Shown: piece after piece, positions 15,167-26,728 of the stretch | Numbering within the stretch: the stretch's first letter is position 1 | Layout of the letters: each line of letters begins with the position of its first letter | Source: Coprinopsis marcescibilis | Taxonomy: Eukaryota > Basidiomycota > Agaricomycetes > Agaricales > Psathyrellaceae | Direction: 5' to 3' | Assembly (NCBI GenBank): GCA_004369085.1 | Contig: ML210157.1 | Span: 67,057-131,056, forward strand | DNA: 64,000 nt | Made by a program: the position numbers and the translations under genes | The notes under the pieces: generated by a model | The model's database searches: none | Seen by the model: only the letters and a program-made list of their open reading frames with translations | Told to the model about the DNA's origin: nothing

Positions 15167-16896
15167 ATGGCGAAGGCTTCAACATCGAAGACGCAGGCAG
15201 CGAAAGCCACAAAAGATACAACGACGAAGAAATCGTCAGGCTCTTCCATTGGGGCTCCTGCCCAACACAACCAAACCAGCCGCAAAGGGAAAAAAGCCTG
15301 GAGGAAGAATGTCGACATCGAGGAGGTCGAGAAGGGATTAGAGGAGATTCGCACAGAAGAGAGGGTCGTGGGGTGAGTGTGCTAACTGAAAAAAAAGATC
15401 ACGAACTATGCTAACTCATTTTCGAATAGAACTGCACTTCACAAAGCCAAGGATAGCGATCTTTTCCAAATTGATGTCAAGGGCGATGATTCCGGTGGGT
15501 TCAATTGCTCAGTATGGCGCTTTCAAGCATTTACGGACTTTGTCTATTAGTCCGACACTATGCGCCAAAGTTCTCGAGCTCGCAGTTGACTTCGGCCAAG
15601 ATATTGGCTCAGAGATCCGCGGTACCTGCCGTTGTATCTCGCACCACCACCTCTTCATCACAAAAACGAAAAGCCGGTCTGAGCCGGGAAGAAAAAGACC
15701 GCCTTCTGAAGATAGCGAAGCGATCCAGAAAAGGGCCGTTCAATAGCACCGCCGATCCAGCGGAATTGGAGTCTGGTGCAAGTATAGTCGGCTTGAGCGA
15801 AGCTGTGAAGCAGAGTGGGTCATACGACGCATGGACAGAAGAGCCAGAACCTGAGGCGATCCCTGATGGTCTTGAAACTGTGCAGAAGAAGAAAATTAGG
15901 GTGCGTTTTTTGGAGCCCGTGGCTTGGGCAGCTTTTGACTGGAGTTCTGCAGGCACCATCCACCTCCAAACCACGAGACAACATCGAAATCCCTGCTGTC
16001 ACAAGACCTCATCAAGGATCCTCGTACAACCCACCTGTAGAGGCACATCAAGAGTTGCTGCTTCAAGCAAGTGTGCTTGAAGCGAAGAAGATTGCCGACC
16101 TTGCAAGACAAGCGGAGGTCAAGCTCAAGATGGACAGCGCGAAGCATGACGCTGACGAACCATACGACATCACTGTTCCCACTGGTATGAAGCTGGATTA
16201 TCCCGTAGAAGATGCAGAGTTGTCCGGCGAGGAAGAGGCTGCGGCACCTTCGACTTTCAAACAACCCAAAATGAAAACCGCCGCACAGAAAAATAAGGCT
16301 GCCCGTGTGCTTGCAGAGGTCAGCACGGGGTCGCACGTATTGTCTATCTCAGCTGATCCCATTTTTCTCTTAGAAACGAGATCTTGAAGATAAGAAAGCA
16401 CGGAAAAAGCTTCTGGCATCCATCGAGATGGCGAAAACGATTCGGAAAACGAATGCTAAACTTCTTACGGAGAGGGAAGCACTACGGATAGAAAAACACC
16501 GACAGTTGCAGGAGAAACTCAGGAGGGCTGGTCTTACTGGTCAGAAGCTGGGCAAACACAAGGTCCCCGTGAGCCAAGTGGAGGTGCAACTTGGTGAAGA
16601 TTTGAGTGAGAGTTTGAGAGGGCTCAAGGTTGGTTAATTGTCGTCGTGCCATTTTGAACCTGCGTCTAACTGCTGTTCGTATCATTAGCCGGAAGGAAAT
16701 CTCTTCAGGGATCGCTTCCAAAGTTTACAACAGCGAGCTTTGGTCGAACCTCGAAACCTTGTTCTGTACGTCCTTGCTCTCTGGTTGTGTCATGCATCAG
16801 CTAACCGTTATCCCTAGCCCCAAACGACGGAAGACCAGGATCGTCGAGTACGAAAAGCATGCATGGAAAAATTTCGATCGCGAATTCAATCCATAG
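15167..16896 (+). CDS. nop53: Nop53-like 60S ribosome biogenesis factor
   Basis: Seven exons (15167-15372, 15430-15494, 15551-15900, 15953-16318, 16374-16628, 16689-16765, 16818-16896) sum exactly to 465 codons plus stop. The protein is Lys/Arg/Glu-rich with the Nop53 (GLTSCR2) family layout. Near the N-terminus is KKAWRKNVDIEEVEKGLEE. The middle has acidic and Ala/Glu-rich helices, and the C-terminal third has the basic KKARKKLLASIEMAKTIRK and KHKVPV.QVEVQLGEDL.ESLRGLKPEGNLFRDRF. In yeast, Nop53 recruits the exosome-associated helicase Mtr4 to late pre-60S particles to trim 7S pre-rRNA. The gene is complete, and the start is the first ATG before the conserved N-terminal region. Confidence 0.88.
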
Positions 16897-17236
16897 GAGC
16901 CGCCTTGCGATTGGGAATTGCATCCTTAGCACGATACCAGCAATTGATGGCTCGTTCCTGGCATTGTGTATATATTTTCTACTCAAGAATGCAATATGTG
17001 CATGTGGGGTATTATAGGGTACTATAGAACCTGATGACAGGTCTGCGTTGCCTATTGCAGCTGAGCTAGTTGATAGATTTATCGCAAAGCATGTAGTACT
17101 TGGAACATGGTTGTCGAAACAGGGGCTACCTTCCATATAAGGACTGGTGTAAATGACTGATTGAACGCGCCTCACAGACTCGTGGGCACAAGCCTTGTTG
17201 GCGTTCTTCATCCCAGGTTTCATTGTGCCAGTCGAA
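16897..17236. other. Intergenic between Nop53 and CSN1
   Basis: 340 bases between two plus-strand genes. It should contain the terminator of the first and the promoter of the second. No other feature is recognised. Confidence 0.4.
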
Positions 17237-19099
17237 ATGGATATCGATATCGCTGACGAATCACATCAACCTCAGACCGGATTCTCCTCGACTCGAAAAG
17301 CCATAATCGCGCCCGTGGACGATGCTCACCCATTCGATCTCGAGGGGTACATTTCGAACTACACAGGTGCGATTGACGGCCGAGCCACCCAAACAGCTAC
17401 CTAACTGTGCCCCAATCAGGACGAACTGCCATTGAAAGGCTTATACATATCGTTCTGACATGCCCATCCATCGCCCCAGAAGCATATCAGTTGGCGGTCC
17501 AGCATATCCACCAGTCGCGCGATCCGACCCTTTATCAAACACTTTTGACGGCGTATGAGCAGTCTTCTGTGAACTCTGGTGTGTCTTTTCCGAGCCCGTA
17601 TGACCTGGCGCAGCTGGATATGAAGTGGACGGATGAGACGACTGCGAGGAACCAGGCGGATAGGACAAAGTTGGAGGTTGAGCTGAAGTCGTACACGAAC
17701 AACATGATCAAGGAGAGCATCAGGGTACGTACCGGGGCGTTTGGAGTCCTAAATGCATTGAGCTAACGTTACTCTATCTATTATAGATGGCTCATCGAGA
17801 TCTTGGGGATTTCTATCGACAGTTGGGCGATTACGCCTCTTCATTGAAACATTACACGAAATCAAGGGAGTTCTGCACGACGAGTCAGCATGTCCTGGAC
17901 ATGTGCCTTTCTATTCTCGAGGTATGATGATCAAACATATCTTCTGCGCACACCAACTAAGGTCCTGTAAAGCTCTTGATTGAGCAACGAAACTACTCCC
18001 ATCTCACGACCTACGTATTCAAGGCGGATGCCGCCCTCGACGCTGCTAGGGCCACATCTGCTGCCAACAACAACGGACCTGCCGGTGCTACTGGAACACA
18101 GCAAAAGAAGAAGGTTCCCGATCGTGAGGATGTCCAAGCAAAACTGGACTTTGCCACTGCTTTATCGCATCTGGGACAGGGAAACTATGAAAAGGCTGCA
18201 CACTTTCTGTTGAAGGTTGGCGATCTTAAGAACCTTGGCGACTGGATCTCAAAGGTATGATACTGTCCCTCCATCGTTTATGGGTGCGCGAAGTTGACCC
18301 CGGTCGTTTGCAGTTGGTTGCACCAGGAGATATAACCATTTATAATACGCTGTGTGCTCTCGCAACCTTCCCTCGAGCCTCGATCAAAACCAAGTTGCTG
18401 GAAAGTTCTACCTTCAGCCTGTACATGGAACAGGAACCCTACATCCGAGAGCTCATCCAAGCCTACCTTAACAGCAATTTCAAGACGGTGCTCGAGCTGC
18501 TGTCAAAATACTCTGTATGTCTCTTGTTAGCGTCAGGCCGCTCGGATGTTGAATTGGAATTTAGACCCGACACTACGTCGATATCCATCTAGCATCACAT
18601 GTGCACGACCTCACCAATCTCATCCGAAACTGGGCAGTAGTCCTATACTTCCAACCTTTCGCCACCATTCGCCTGGATAGGATGAGTGCTGCTTTCGGTT
18701 GGACCCTCGAGGAGGTTGAGCAGCACGTCGTTGGTCTGATTCAATCTGGAGATATCCAAGGCCGGGTGGACAGTCAGAACAAGGTGTGCCTCCAGGCTTG
18801 TTCTGTCCGAGAACTTGGTTGCTGAATTCATGCCATGTAGATCCTGCAAGCCAAGAAAACCGACTATCGCGCAGAGCTCTTTGCCCGGGCCATAAAGGCT
18901 GGAACTGACATCCAGGCAACCAATCGCAAACTTCTTCTGCGAATGCGGCTGTACGTGGATGCCTTTACTCTTTTCTGGGCCCTGGTTTTCTGACCACCGT
19001 CGTGACCTTTACAGGCAACAAGCAGAACTTATCATTAAGCCGCCCAAGAGTAGTAACCAAGGGGGCAACAGCTTGTCAGAGTTCTTGAATGTGGATTGA
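17237..19099 (+). CDS. csn1: COP9 signalosome complex subunit 1 (CSN1)
   Basis: Eight exons (17237-17366, 17420-17724, 17787-17921, 17973-18254, 18314-18514, 18565-18783, 18841-18950, 19015-19099) sum to 488 residues with every junction in frame. The N-terminal and middle parts are helical TPR-like repeats ([40 protein letters not shown]). The PCI domain follows, with typical segments ILEYL-like [36 protein letters not shown] and the winged-helix part [23 protein letters not shown]. The COP9 signalosome removes Nedd8 from cullins and so controls SCF ubiquitin ligases. The same window carries several F-box genes, but no special link follows from that. Length fits the family. Confidence 0.9.
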
Positions 19100-19324
19100 G
19101 AATTATTACTTTGTTAAATGAGGTCCGGCTGTACAGTAGTGCTTTGTGAATCGCAGTTTCGTTTGTATTTTTGGGTGTGAAGCAGCGGCGGCGCGGCAGA
19201 TGGCGCATCATTTGCACTGCCCCGCGTGTCTCACGCTTGCCAGGCGCACTATCGCTATGACTCCGTTACGGAGCTTGATTCTGGACGACGACGGTGACGA
19301 CATCTAAGTAACGACGAGCTCGAC

Positions 19325-20472
19325 ATGACCGACGCAAACCCGCCGCTGCGCAGCGCGCTCAAGAACCGAGAAGCTTCTAGACCTGCTTCTCCATCGCAGG
19401 CACCGACGCCCGCCTCACTCCTGACAAGCGAGAGGTCGGCATCTCCCCTCGATGACGACCGCTTCTTCAAGCGAAAGCTGCACTCGCCGACACTGGTCTC
19501 GCGGGTCCCGCTCCCTCCCAGTCCTACAGCATCTGGATCGCAGTCGCTACCACCCACTCCAGGCGAACCGCAGATCTCGCTTCCGCCTCTAACCCATGCA
19601 GAAACCAATCCACCGGCTCATCGACCGCCACCGATTGATAGTGGGCTGCTATCGGCATCGTCGTCATTAACGGGAATTCCTTCTGCCGCGACCACCATCA
19701 TGCCTAACACACCGTATACACCGAAAGTTAGTTTCGATACGTTTGAGAACCCTCAAGCATCCATGTTTTCGTTTACGCTTCAAGTAAAACATGCTGGGTA
19801 CAAGCGGACGAGGAACACGAGAGTGTATCTATGTGCGGCTAGCCCAGATGAAAGTGGACAACAAGCGCTGGAATGGGCGTTGGATACTCTGGCACAGGAC
19901 GGCGACGAGGTGATTGTGTTTAGGGGATTAGATGAGGAAGTTATGGGTTTGTGTTCATGTTAGATTTGTATTGGAACAGCTTCGCTAACAACGAGTATAG
20001 AGAAGGATCATAACATCCTCAGAGAGAATGCCCGGGAATTGATGAAATCCATACAGGAAGAAAGTGTTGAAGCCGATCCCAATCGCAAAGTATGTCGTGT
20101 ATACTTTGTGCATCAGACGACATGCTAATCCATCCATATGGTCCAACAGCTTTCACTCATCCTGGAGTACATTCCAGGGAAGGTCACGGACTCATTGGAT
20201 CGCTTAATTGCCCTTTACCGGCCAGATTCCCTGGTTGTTGGCACCCGTGGCCGACGCGGAATCATGGCAATCAACATGGGTGGAATTGGCAGTATCAGCA
20301 AGTAAGCAATCCCAAACTATTGATGGCTGCACCGTTTTCTTATCCTTTGTTTAGATACTGCCTGTCACATTCACCGGTACCTGTGATCGTGGTCAGGCCT
20401 GAAAGGAAGCTACGCAAAGCTGTCGAGAAGCGGAAAGCAGACCCCAAGAGAGGAAGACATTTCGAAACCTAA
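19325..20472 (+). CDS. Universal stress protein (USP) domain protein
   Basis: Four exons (19325-19946, 20001-20089, 20150-20301, 20355-20472) give 326 residues. The first 150 are Ser/Pro-rich and probably disordered. A USP fold follows: beta strand NTRVYLCAASPDESGQQALEWAL, then DEVIVFRGL, an amphipathic helix (NILRENARELMKSI), PDSLVVGTRGRRG and the closing strand SHSPVPVIVVRPE. The segment VGTRGRR ... GIGSIS matches the G-x2-G-x9-G(S/T) pattern by which many USPs bind ATP. Fungal proteins with this extended N-terminus are common and little studied. A basic tail ends the protein. The intergenic gap from CSN1 is only 225 bases. Confidence 0.85.
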
Positions 20473-21643
20473 AGCAAGGGCGCAGTGGAACTGTATCCTT
20501 GATCTTATCGTGTAATGTACTATCAGCACTTTCAAACTTACTCAAACATGGACTATTTCGAGCGCTTTGTTCCCATTTCACTCTGTTTTTAGTAAGTAAC
20601 TCTTGGCTGGTTCTCGAGGTGGATTCTAACAGTCATTTGATCAGGTTCTCGTAGCCCGCCCCGATGATCGTCTATTTCCCTATATCCACACTATCTATCC
20701 GATAAAGTCTTTGCATGACTGAATTGAAGGGCCCGGCGTAGTCCTGGTTCCTAGATCTTCTGGCCTTATCTCTCGACGAGCTCGAAGATGAAGCGCTTCG
20801 CGCTTTCCTCCGTGCCAGGAAACGAAGCGGTGGCCCACCATCGTGTCCAATTCTCGCCTTCTGCTTCAAATGATTTACTTCTATCAGTCCACTTTACACA
20901 TCTTATCGCTGCACCGTTCACAAGAAGCCGGACGCTGTTGCAGGACGTGATACAACTGTGCGACAATCTTGCCAAACCAAAGCCCGCCAACACTCATCTT
21001 GATCTCTTTTTATCCCTGAATGCCGACCCTGCATCGCGCTGACCATTTTCTAGCTAGGTCCCGACTCAGTTTTGACCGCCCTATAGAACAAACGTCCGGG
21101 GGCATTAACACTAAAAGCTTCTTTAAAACACCGGAACTCGGGCTTCTCGCCAAAATCAGTAATCCTCGAACCCTGTCAAACCTAAAAGCACTCGGTATGC
21201 CGTTGTCGACATCCATTTCGCATCAGTGTTCACTCCTCGAGTTGTGTGCAGACCTACCCTAGCTGGCTTCTCTCTCTCATGTTTGTGGGAAATAAGGGGT
21301 GCAGACTACACTTCTGTGATACTCTGTCCCTTATTCGAAGACCGTTTGGCTCCGGTTTGCTCTCTTGCGCTCTCGTTATGTCAAGATTCTCAGCCTTCTT
21401 ACATACCCCACCTGGTCTATGAATACTCTAAAATACGACAACCATTACTTCATGCAAGGGGAGTGGAGTAATTTCCTGCGAGTCTGTGGCGGCAATTTGG
21501 GAACTTGACATGCGCGCAACTTCTCGGGATGTCTTGGCTGAATCTGAAAATTGAAGGAAGAGATAGTGGATTGGTTTTTAAAGCGGTTGAGGAAATGGTA
21601 AGGTTCCGCGTGGACACGGCAAGTACCTCCATAATTTGCAGAA
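20473..21643. other. Intergenic with possible orphan exons
   Basis: No complete gene can be built here. Two plus-strand open stretches have coding-like composition: 20788-21042 (contains LLLSVHFTHLIAAPFTRSR and THLDLFLSLNADP) and about 21050-21220 (contains IEQTSGGINTKSFFKTPEL and LAKISNPRTLSNLKAL). They lie in different frames with a stop between, and no family is recognised. They may be exons of an unrecognised small gene or remains of one. Confidence 0.3.
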
Positions 21644-23720
21644 ATGGTTTCTCGAGTTGCATGTGCTCTAGCGTTCATTCTTCCTGGTATGTTGATCCAA
21701 TTTCAGATACACAAGAACTTTTACTTACCTTATCTTGGTAGTTCTGGTGAAAGCCAATCCGGCTCCGCAAAGACCTCCCCCTCCCAGTAACACCGTCGTG
21801 TGTGCTAGGGCGCCTGCTCCCAGCTTCCCTGTCTCCGTCGCCTCAGGCTTCAGAGCGGGTCCTGTTTTAGGCGGCCTTACCATTCCTCGAGGGCTCACTC
21901 TCGACAGTCGCGGCAACCTCCTCATCGTTGAGCGTGGCAAGGGTGTCACAGGACACACTGTCGACAACAACGGTTGCGTTACTAGGAGCCGGGTCGTCAT
22001 CGCCGACACGGATTTGAACCACGGTATCGGGTTGAGCGAGGATGGTACGAAGCTTTTCGCTAGGTTGGTTCTTCCCTACACCCTGTAGAAAATATATTGA
22101 TCCATGCGTGGCTTTACAGCTCGAGTACCACGGTCTGGTCATGGGATTATAACCCTAGGACCTTGACAGCTACCAACAGGCGTACCATTGTCCGAGGGTG
22201 AGATCTGCCGTTGTTGCAACATCACCATGTTCGCTCATTACATGGACCATTGTCTTACAGTATATCTGCGGAAGCACACCGGACACGAACCCTGGTGCTC
22301 TCCAAAGAGAATCCCAACTTTTTGGTCGTCAGCGTTGGTGCGAACGAAAACGTTGATCGAGCCTCAATAGACCCGGCGGTTGGTCGCTCACAAATCCGAA
22401 GCTTCGATCTGAGGAGAATACCGAATGGTGGTGCAGTGTTCAATGGGTGAGTTAGTATTATGTCACCTTTTGAGTATACCTTGACGAATCCTTTTAGTCC
22501 CCAGGGAAGAGTGCTAGGGTAAGTTGGTTCACACAGCCTACTGAGCCGAGGTCTAATCTCGTCGTCCAGCTTTGGCATCCGAAATGGTGTCGGTGTGGCT
22601 GAAGATCAACGTGGTGTTGTGCACACAATCGGTATGCGATATTGAGCTTTGGGCTGAAATAACCACTCACTGCTTCTTAGATAACTCGTTGGACAATGCG
22701 TTCCGTGTCGTTGGAGGAGTGCAAATCGATGTTCATAACGACAACCCAGCCGAAGGGATCTTCAGATGTGAGTCATTTTATCCCACATTTGGCATATCTT
22801 CAACCAACTGTATCTATAGTGGGACGGGCAAGCAATCCTTCCAATGTATTCGCTGGGGCACCCTTCTGCTACCCTGTCTGGGATCCTTCTTTGATTACAG
22901 ATTCGAACATGCGCATTGGAGACGTGTGAGCTATGCAACCGCTTTTCTCCAACGGGATAATACTTAACTATCTCCATGCAGGTTTTCCATTGAACCCGAA
23001 AGTGAATTCAACGACGGATTCTGCGCCGCCAACGCCCAAAGACCCGCCGCCCTGCTTCCACCCCACACCTCTCCGCTCGATATCACATTCGGTGTGAACA
23101 GTGATTCAAGTCTTTACGTCACTCTACACGGAAGCTTCAATCGCGCTCCCGCCCAAGTAAGTATATTTTTGGTGGCTGCTTCGGCTCCATTAACTAATTC
23201 TCTCTCTGCGCGTCATAGGGATACAAGGTTGTCCGAGTCCCCGGGCGTTACACCAGAGATGGATGGGTTCCAACTGCCGACCCTCGGTCGAATTCTTCGT
23301 TCACTAATTTCTTGACTAATACGAGGGATGAGGGTTTGTGCGAAGAAGGTATGTGTGGCTCCTTCTTTTCACTTTTCCGTCGGAGTTGCTAAACGGATCT
23401 TGATACAGGCTGTTTCCGCCCCGCTAGCTTGGTATGGAGCCCGAACGGCAGGCATCTATACGTTTCAAGCGATACTACTGGGGAGGTTTTCCTGGCCAGA
23501 CGCGTATGATCTTTGGGTGACGTTTAGTAACGGTCGGCTTTGCTCAGTTTTCGTCTGGTGTAGTTCATCTCTGGCTCTATTATTCTTATCTTGCTCTTGT
23601 GTAAAATAGGACACAGTATGCAACGTGTTTCTCCTGCGACCATACCCCATGCTTGGCAAAGAAGCTTCGGAAGATGACGTGTTCGCTCCCGACGAAATCT
23701 CAACGCACTGTGAATTTTAG
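21644..23720 (+). CDS. AA12-like PQQ-dependent sugar (pyranose/sorbosone) dehydrogenase, copy A
   Basis: A many-exon gene starts MVSRVACALAFILPVLVKA (signal peptide, split by an intron). It continues with the beta-propeller domain of the pyrroloquinoline-quinone sugar dehydrogenases (CAZy auxiliary activity 12). Seen in order are FRAGPVLGGLTIPRGLTLD, GNLLIVERGKGVTGHTVD, SSTTVWSWDYNPRTLTATN, LVLSKENPNFLVVSVGAN, RNGVGVAED, IDVHNDNPAEGIF, FAGAPFCYPVWDP, PPHTSPLDITFGV, LHGSFNRAP, GCFRPASLVWSPNG and YVSSDTTGEVFLAR. Such enzymes are secreted and oxidise sugars such as L-fucose, glucosone or sorbosone, and may supply electrons to lytic polysaccharide monooxygenases. No cytochrome or cellulose-binding domain is present. 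The exact 3' exon (to 23720) is the least certain part. Confidence 0.82.
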
Positions 23721-24100
23721 CTTATCATGCTCCGTGTTAACATTTTCTCCGGTAAAGCAGCTCAGCGGTTGTTTTGAGTCCTGCTTCATTCATTGCAATG
23801 GGGAAATAGCGAAGGTCAGCACTCATGCATGTTCTCAGAATTGACCTTCTGATGCATCATGCCAATAGACTGTGTGTATATTTGGCAACTCGGAGGCTCC
23901 ATACACAGCTTTTACCAAATCCTCCATCTCGAGTTCTCGCGTGGCCGAGGGACAGTAGCGCCAATCTAGCATGCTTAATCTCCGAGGTTGATCATTGAAG
24001 GAGCCGCCAAAAGTTCAAATACAAGAGCGTCAGGCTGCCTCCTCCCCACCCTCTAAAGTAAGCGAGAGGTCAAATCGCCCCTCATTCCTCATCCTCGACA
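23721..24100. other. Spacer between tandem AA12-like genes
   Basis: 380 bases without a gene. It should hold the 3' end of copy A and the promoter of copy B. Confidence 0.4.
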
Positions 24101-26176
24101 ATGTTCTTTATCCACGCCATTTGCTTGGCAGCAATCGTCCCAGGTACAGTTGAATTCAAGTATGGCTGGCAGGTGTCTGATAACCACTATCGTTTCCCGT
24201 TTTACACAGCGCTTTACGTTACTGCCAACCCTACTCCAATACCAACAGTAACGACCGCATTATGCCCCAAGGCGCCTAGCCCTAGTGCATCGCTGAAAGT
24301 CGCCCCCGGTTTCCAGGGCGCGACTGTTGTTGGTGGTCTCAGCAATCCCCGACATATCACCCTGGATCGCCGGGGGAACATTCTCGTCGTGGAACGTGGC
24401 ATAGGAATCACCGGCCACTTTGTCGACACCAATGGTTGCGTGACTCGGAGTAAGGTTGTCATCGAAGACGCTGAACTCAACCATGGCATCGATCTGAACA
24501 AAGCAGGAAACAAGCTGCTCGGGACGTGAGTGCAAGGACCAGTCTCGTCAAGGCTCTTGTTTTGACAATCGATTCTTCGCATAGGTCTCGAGAATTTGCT
24601 TGGTCGTGGGATTACGACCCTGTTACTATGACCGCCAGAAATCGAAGGACGCTTGTAACGGGGTAAGTTTCGGATAATCACTATCTGTGGATTGAATTTA
24701 ACAGCATGTTTTGGGAAGGATGACTACTGAAAAGCAACTCACTCGAACGATTGTTGCTTCCAAAGTAAATCCCAACTTTGTTGCCATCAGTGTTTCCGCG
24801 GGGGATGGGCCAGACTACGAGTCGTTTGACCCAGCGGTAGGGAGAGCACAGGTCAGGGCGTTCGACATCACAAAGCTGCCACCAGGTGGAGCGGCGTACA
24901 ATAGGTATGCACCTCTTGCGATTTGAATGCGCGTAAATTTCATGGCCGTGATCGCAGCTCGCATGGTGTCCTCTTGGGTTATGGACTGTCGAACGCTGTT
25001 GGCGTTGTGGAGGATCGGGCAGGGTACTTCCATGTGGGTGGTGAGTCGACTTTTGTATGTGTGTTTGAATCTCTCTCATTGTAGCCATCTCTAGACAATG
25101 GCGCTGCTGCCTACAGGTTCATCGACAACGTAATGGTGCCTTTGGGAGAGGACAACCCATCCGAGACCTTTTTTAAATGTCAGTATATCGCCCGCGGTGT
25201 TGTTCCGCAAACGACGTGCTGAGTATGAGTGACTTCAGTGAGCAACCCGAAGAGTCCAAGGAACCTGTTTGCCGGTTATCCCTACTGCTTCAATGTCTGG
25301 GACTCCAAAACTGTAACAGATAGGAGATTTGAGCTTGGAGATTGGTGGGTGACTCATCTATTTCTCGACACAGGCCAGCCCTGCCCAACCCGCGTACCTA
25401 GGTCTGCTACATTTCCAGAGGGCGAAAAAAATGACCAGTGGTGTGCGGAGGTAATGCACAAACTGTCCCTCATTCTGCCCCCTCACAGTGCTCCTCTGGA
25501 CTTGGTGTTTGGGCCCAACGATTCGAAGCTGTATGTTGCCGTACATGGAAACGGATTCATCGATCCAACGAAGGTGCGTACTCTCGGTTCCTTCCGTGCA
25601 AAGGGTTGATACAATCTTGCATGACCGAATACAGGGTTTCAGCGTTGTTTCCATCGACGGGAAGCATGGCCCAGAAGGATGGGCTGTGACAGGGTCATCC
25701 CTGAACACGACGTTCACTGAGATTTTGGCCAACGATGTTTCTTCGGAAGACCAGTGTCTGAGGGGTAAGATTCAGATGTCCATTAGGTTTTCGAAACCAG
25801 GCTTAATAGCCATTCGACGTATTAGGTGGCTGCTTCCGCCCATTGGGTCTGGCTTGGAACGAAGATGGCAACAAGCTATACGTCACCAGCGACAACACCG
25901 GGGAGATAATTCTGCTCAAGAAGGTAGCCACGCAGGGACTGTGGGGTCAATGGTAAGAAATTCACGCCAGTAAATCTTGCAAGCTCTGCCTTCTCATTGT
26001 CCTAATTTTGCAGCGGCGGTTTGATCTATCGCGGTCCAACGGCATGCGTTGAAAATGCCAAGTGCGAATATGTACGTCCTCCAACCATCTCTGATCTTGT
26101 TTGCAATTTCATTGGGCGTTTTACTAGCGGAATGTTCTGTTTTCTCAATGTGTTCCCGTCTGAGGATAAACCTTAA
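24101..26176 (+). CDS. AA12-like PQQ-dependent sugar dehydrogenase, copy B (diverged)
   Basis: The gene starts MFFIHAICLAAIVP (signal peptide, intron follows) and has the same order of segments as copy A. These include FQGATVVGGLSNPRHITLD, GNILVVERGIGITGHFVD, FAWSWDYDPVTMTARN, SNAVGVVED, FAGYPYCFNVWDS, PPHSAPLDLVFG, VHGNGFIDP, GCFRPLGLAWNEDG and YVTSDNTGEIILLK. It is a tandem duplicate that has changed at conserved places. RNGVGVAED of copy A is SNAVGVVED here, the HNDNPAE block is PLGEDNPSE, and HGSFNR is HGNGFI. There is also an extra piece between VWDS and the PPHSAPLD block. PQQ or metal binding may be weakened (inference). The last exon and stop (26176) are approximate. Confidence 0.75.
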
Positions 26177-26728
26177 AACATCGTACTGGCCCGCTAGGGC
26201 TGACAGCAATTGTATTTTACAATTTGAACGAAGCCTGAATCGTAGATTGAGATCAGTGCCAGAGGCGAAATCTATATTTCGGAATTGTTGACGGTGCCGC
26301 GTTGATTCCGAGTCGGGACCAGCGCGCGCACGGCATTCAAACGACACAAAGACTCTGAGATATTTAGTAATACCACTCGGGGTCTGTCGCATGCAAAGAT
26401 GACAATGAATTGTCATATTCGTGCCTCATCTACGACGCTCCTTGCCTTTATTTGACGGAACTTTCAAGGGGGACATAAATAATGAGCCACCTGGGTCTTC
26501 GTGAGCTTTTTGGTACAACTTGAAGCGCCATCATACTGTAATACATCCTTTTACAGGACCCTCCACTGCTATGTTTGTCTTACGAAAAGCTCCACGAATT
26601 GCGCCCAGGGTTAATCCGTATATACACTTAATAAAGCTTCAGCTTAAGCGTGGATATTGCTTTGTCGATCGATCAAGATAAGGCTATATCGCCACCAGTC
26701 GAACGCGGCGGTTGTCATCCATCTCACA
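26177..26728. other. Intergenic, nothing recognised
   Basis: This lies between the AA12-like pair and the SET pair. Short open frames only, on both strands. Confidence 0.4.

Noticed and set aside
15028..15414. Open frame containing WRESNPRLRDTQASHAI
   Set aside because: This is the typical false translation across a tRNA-like T-arm, and the frame runs into the Nop53 first exon in the wrong phase.
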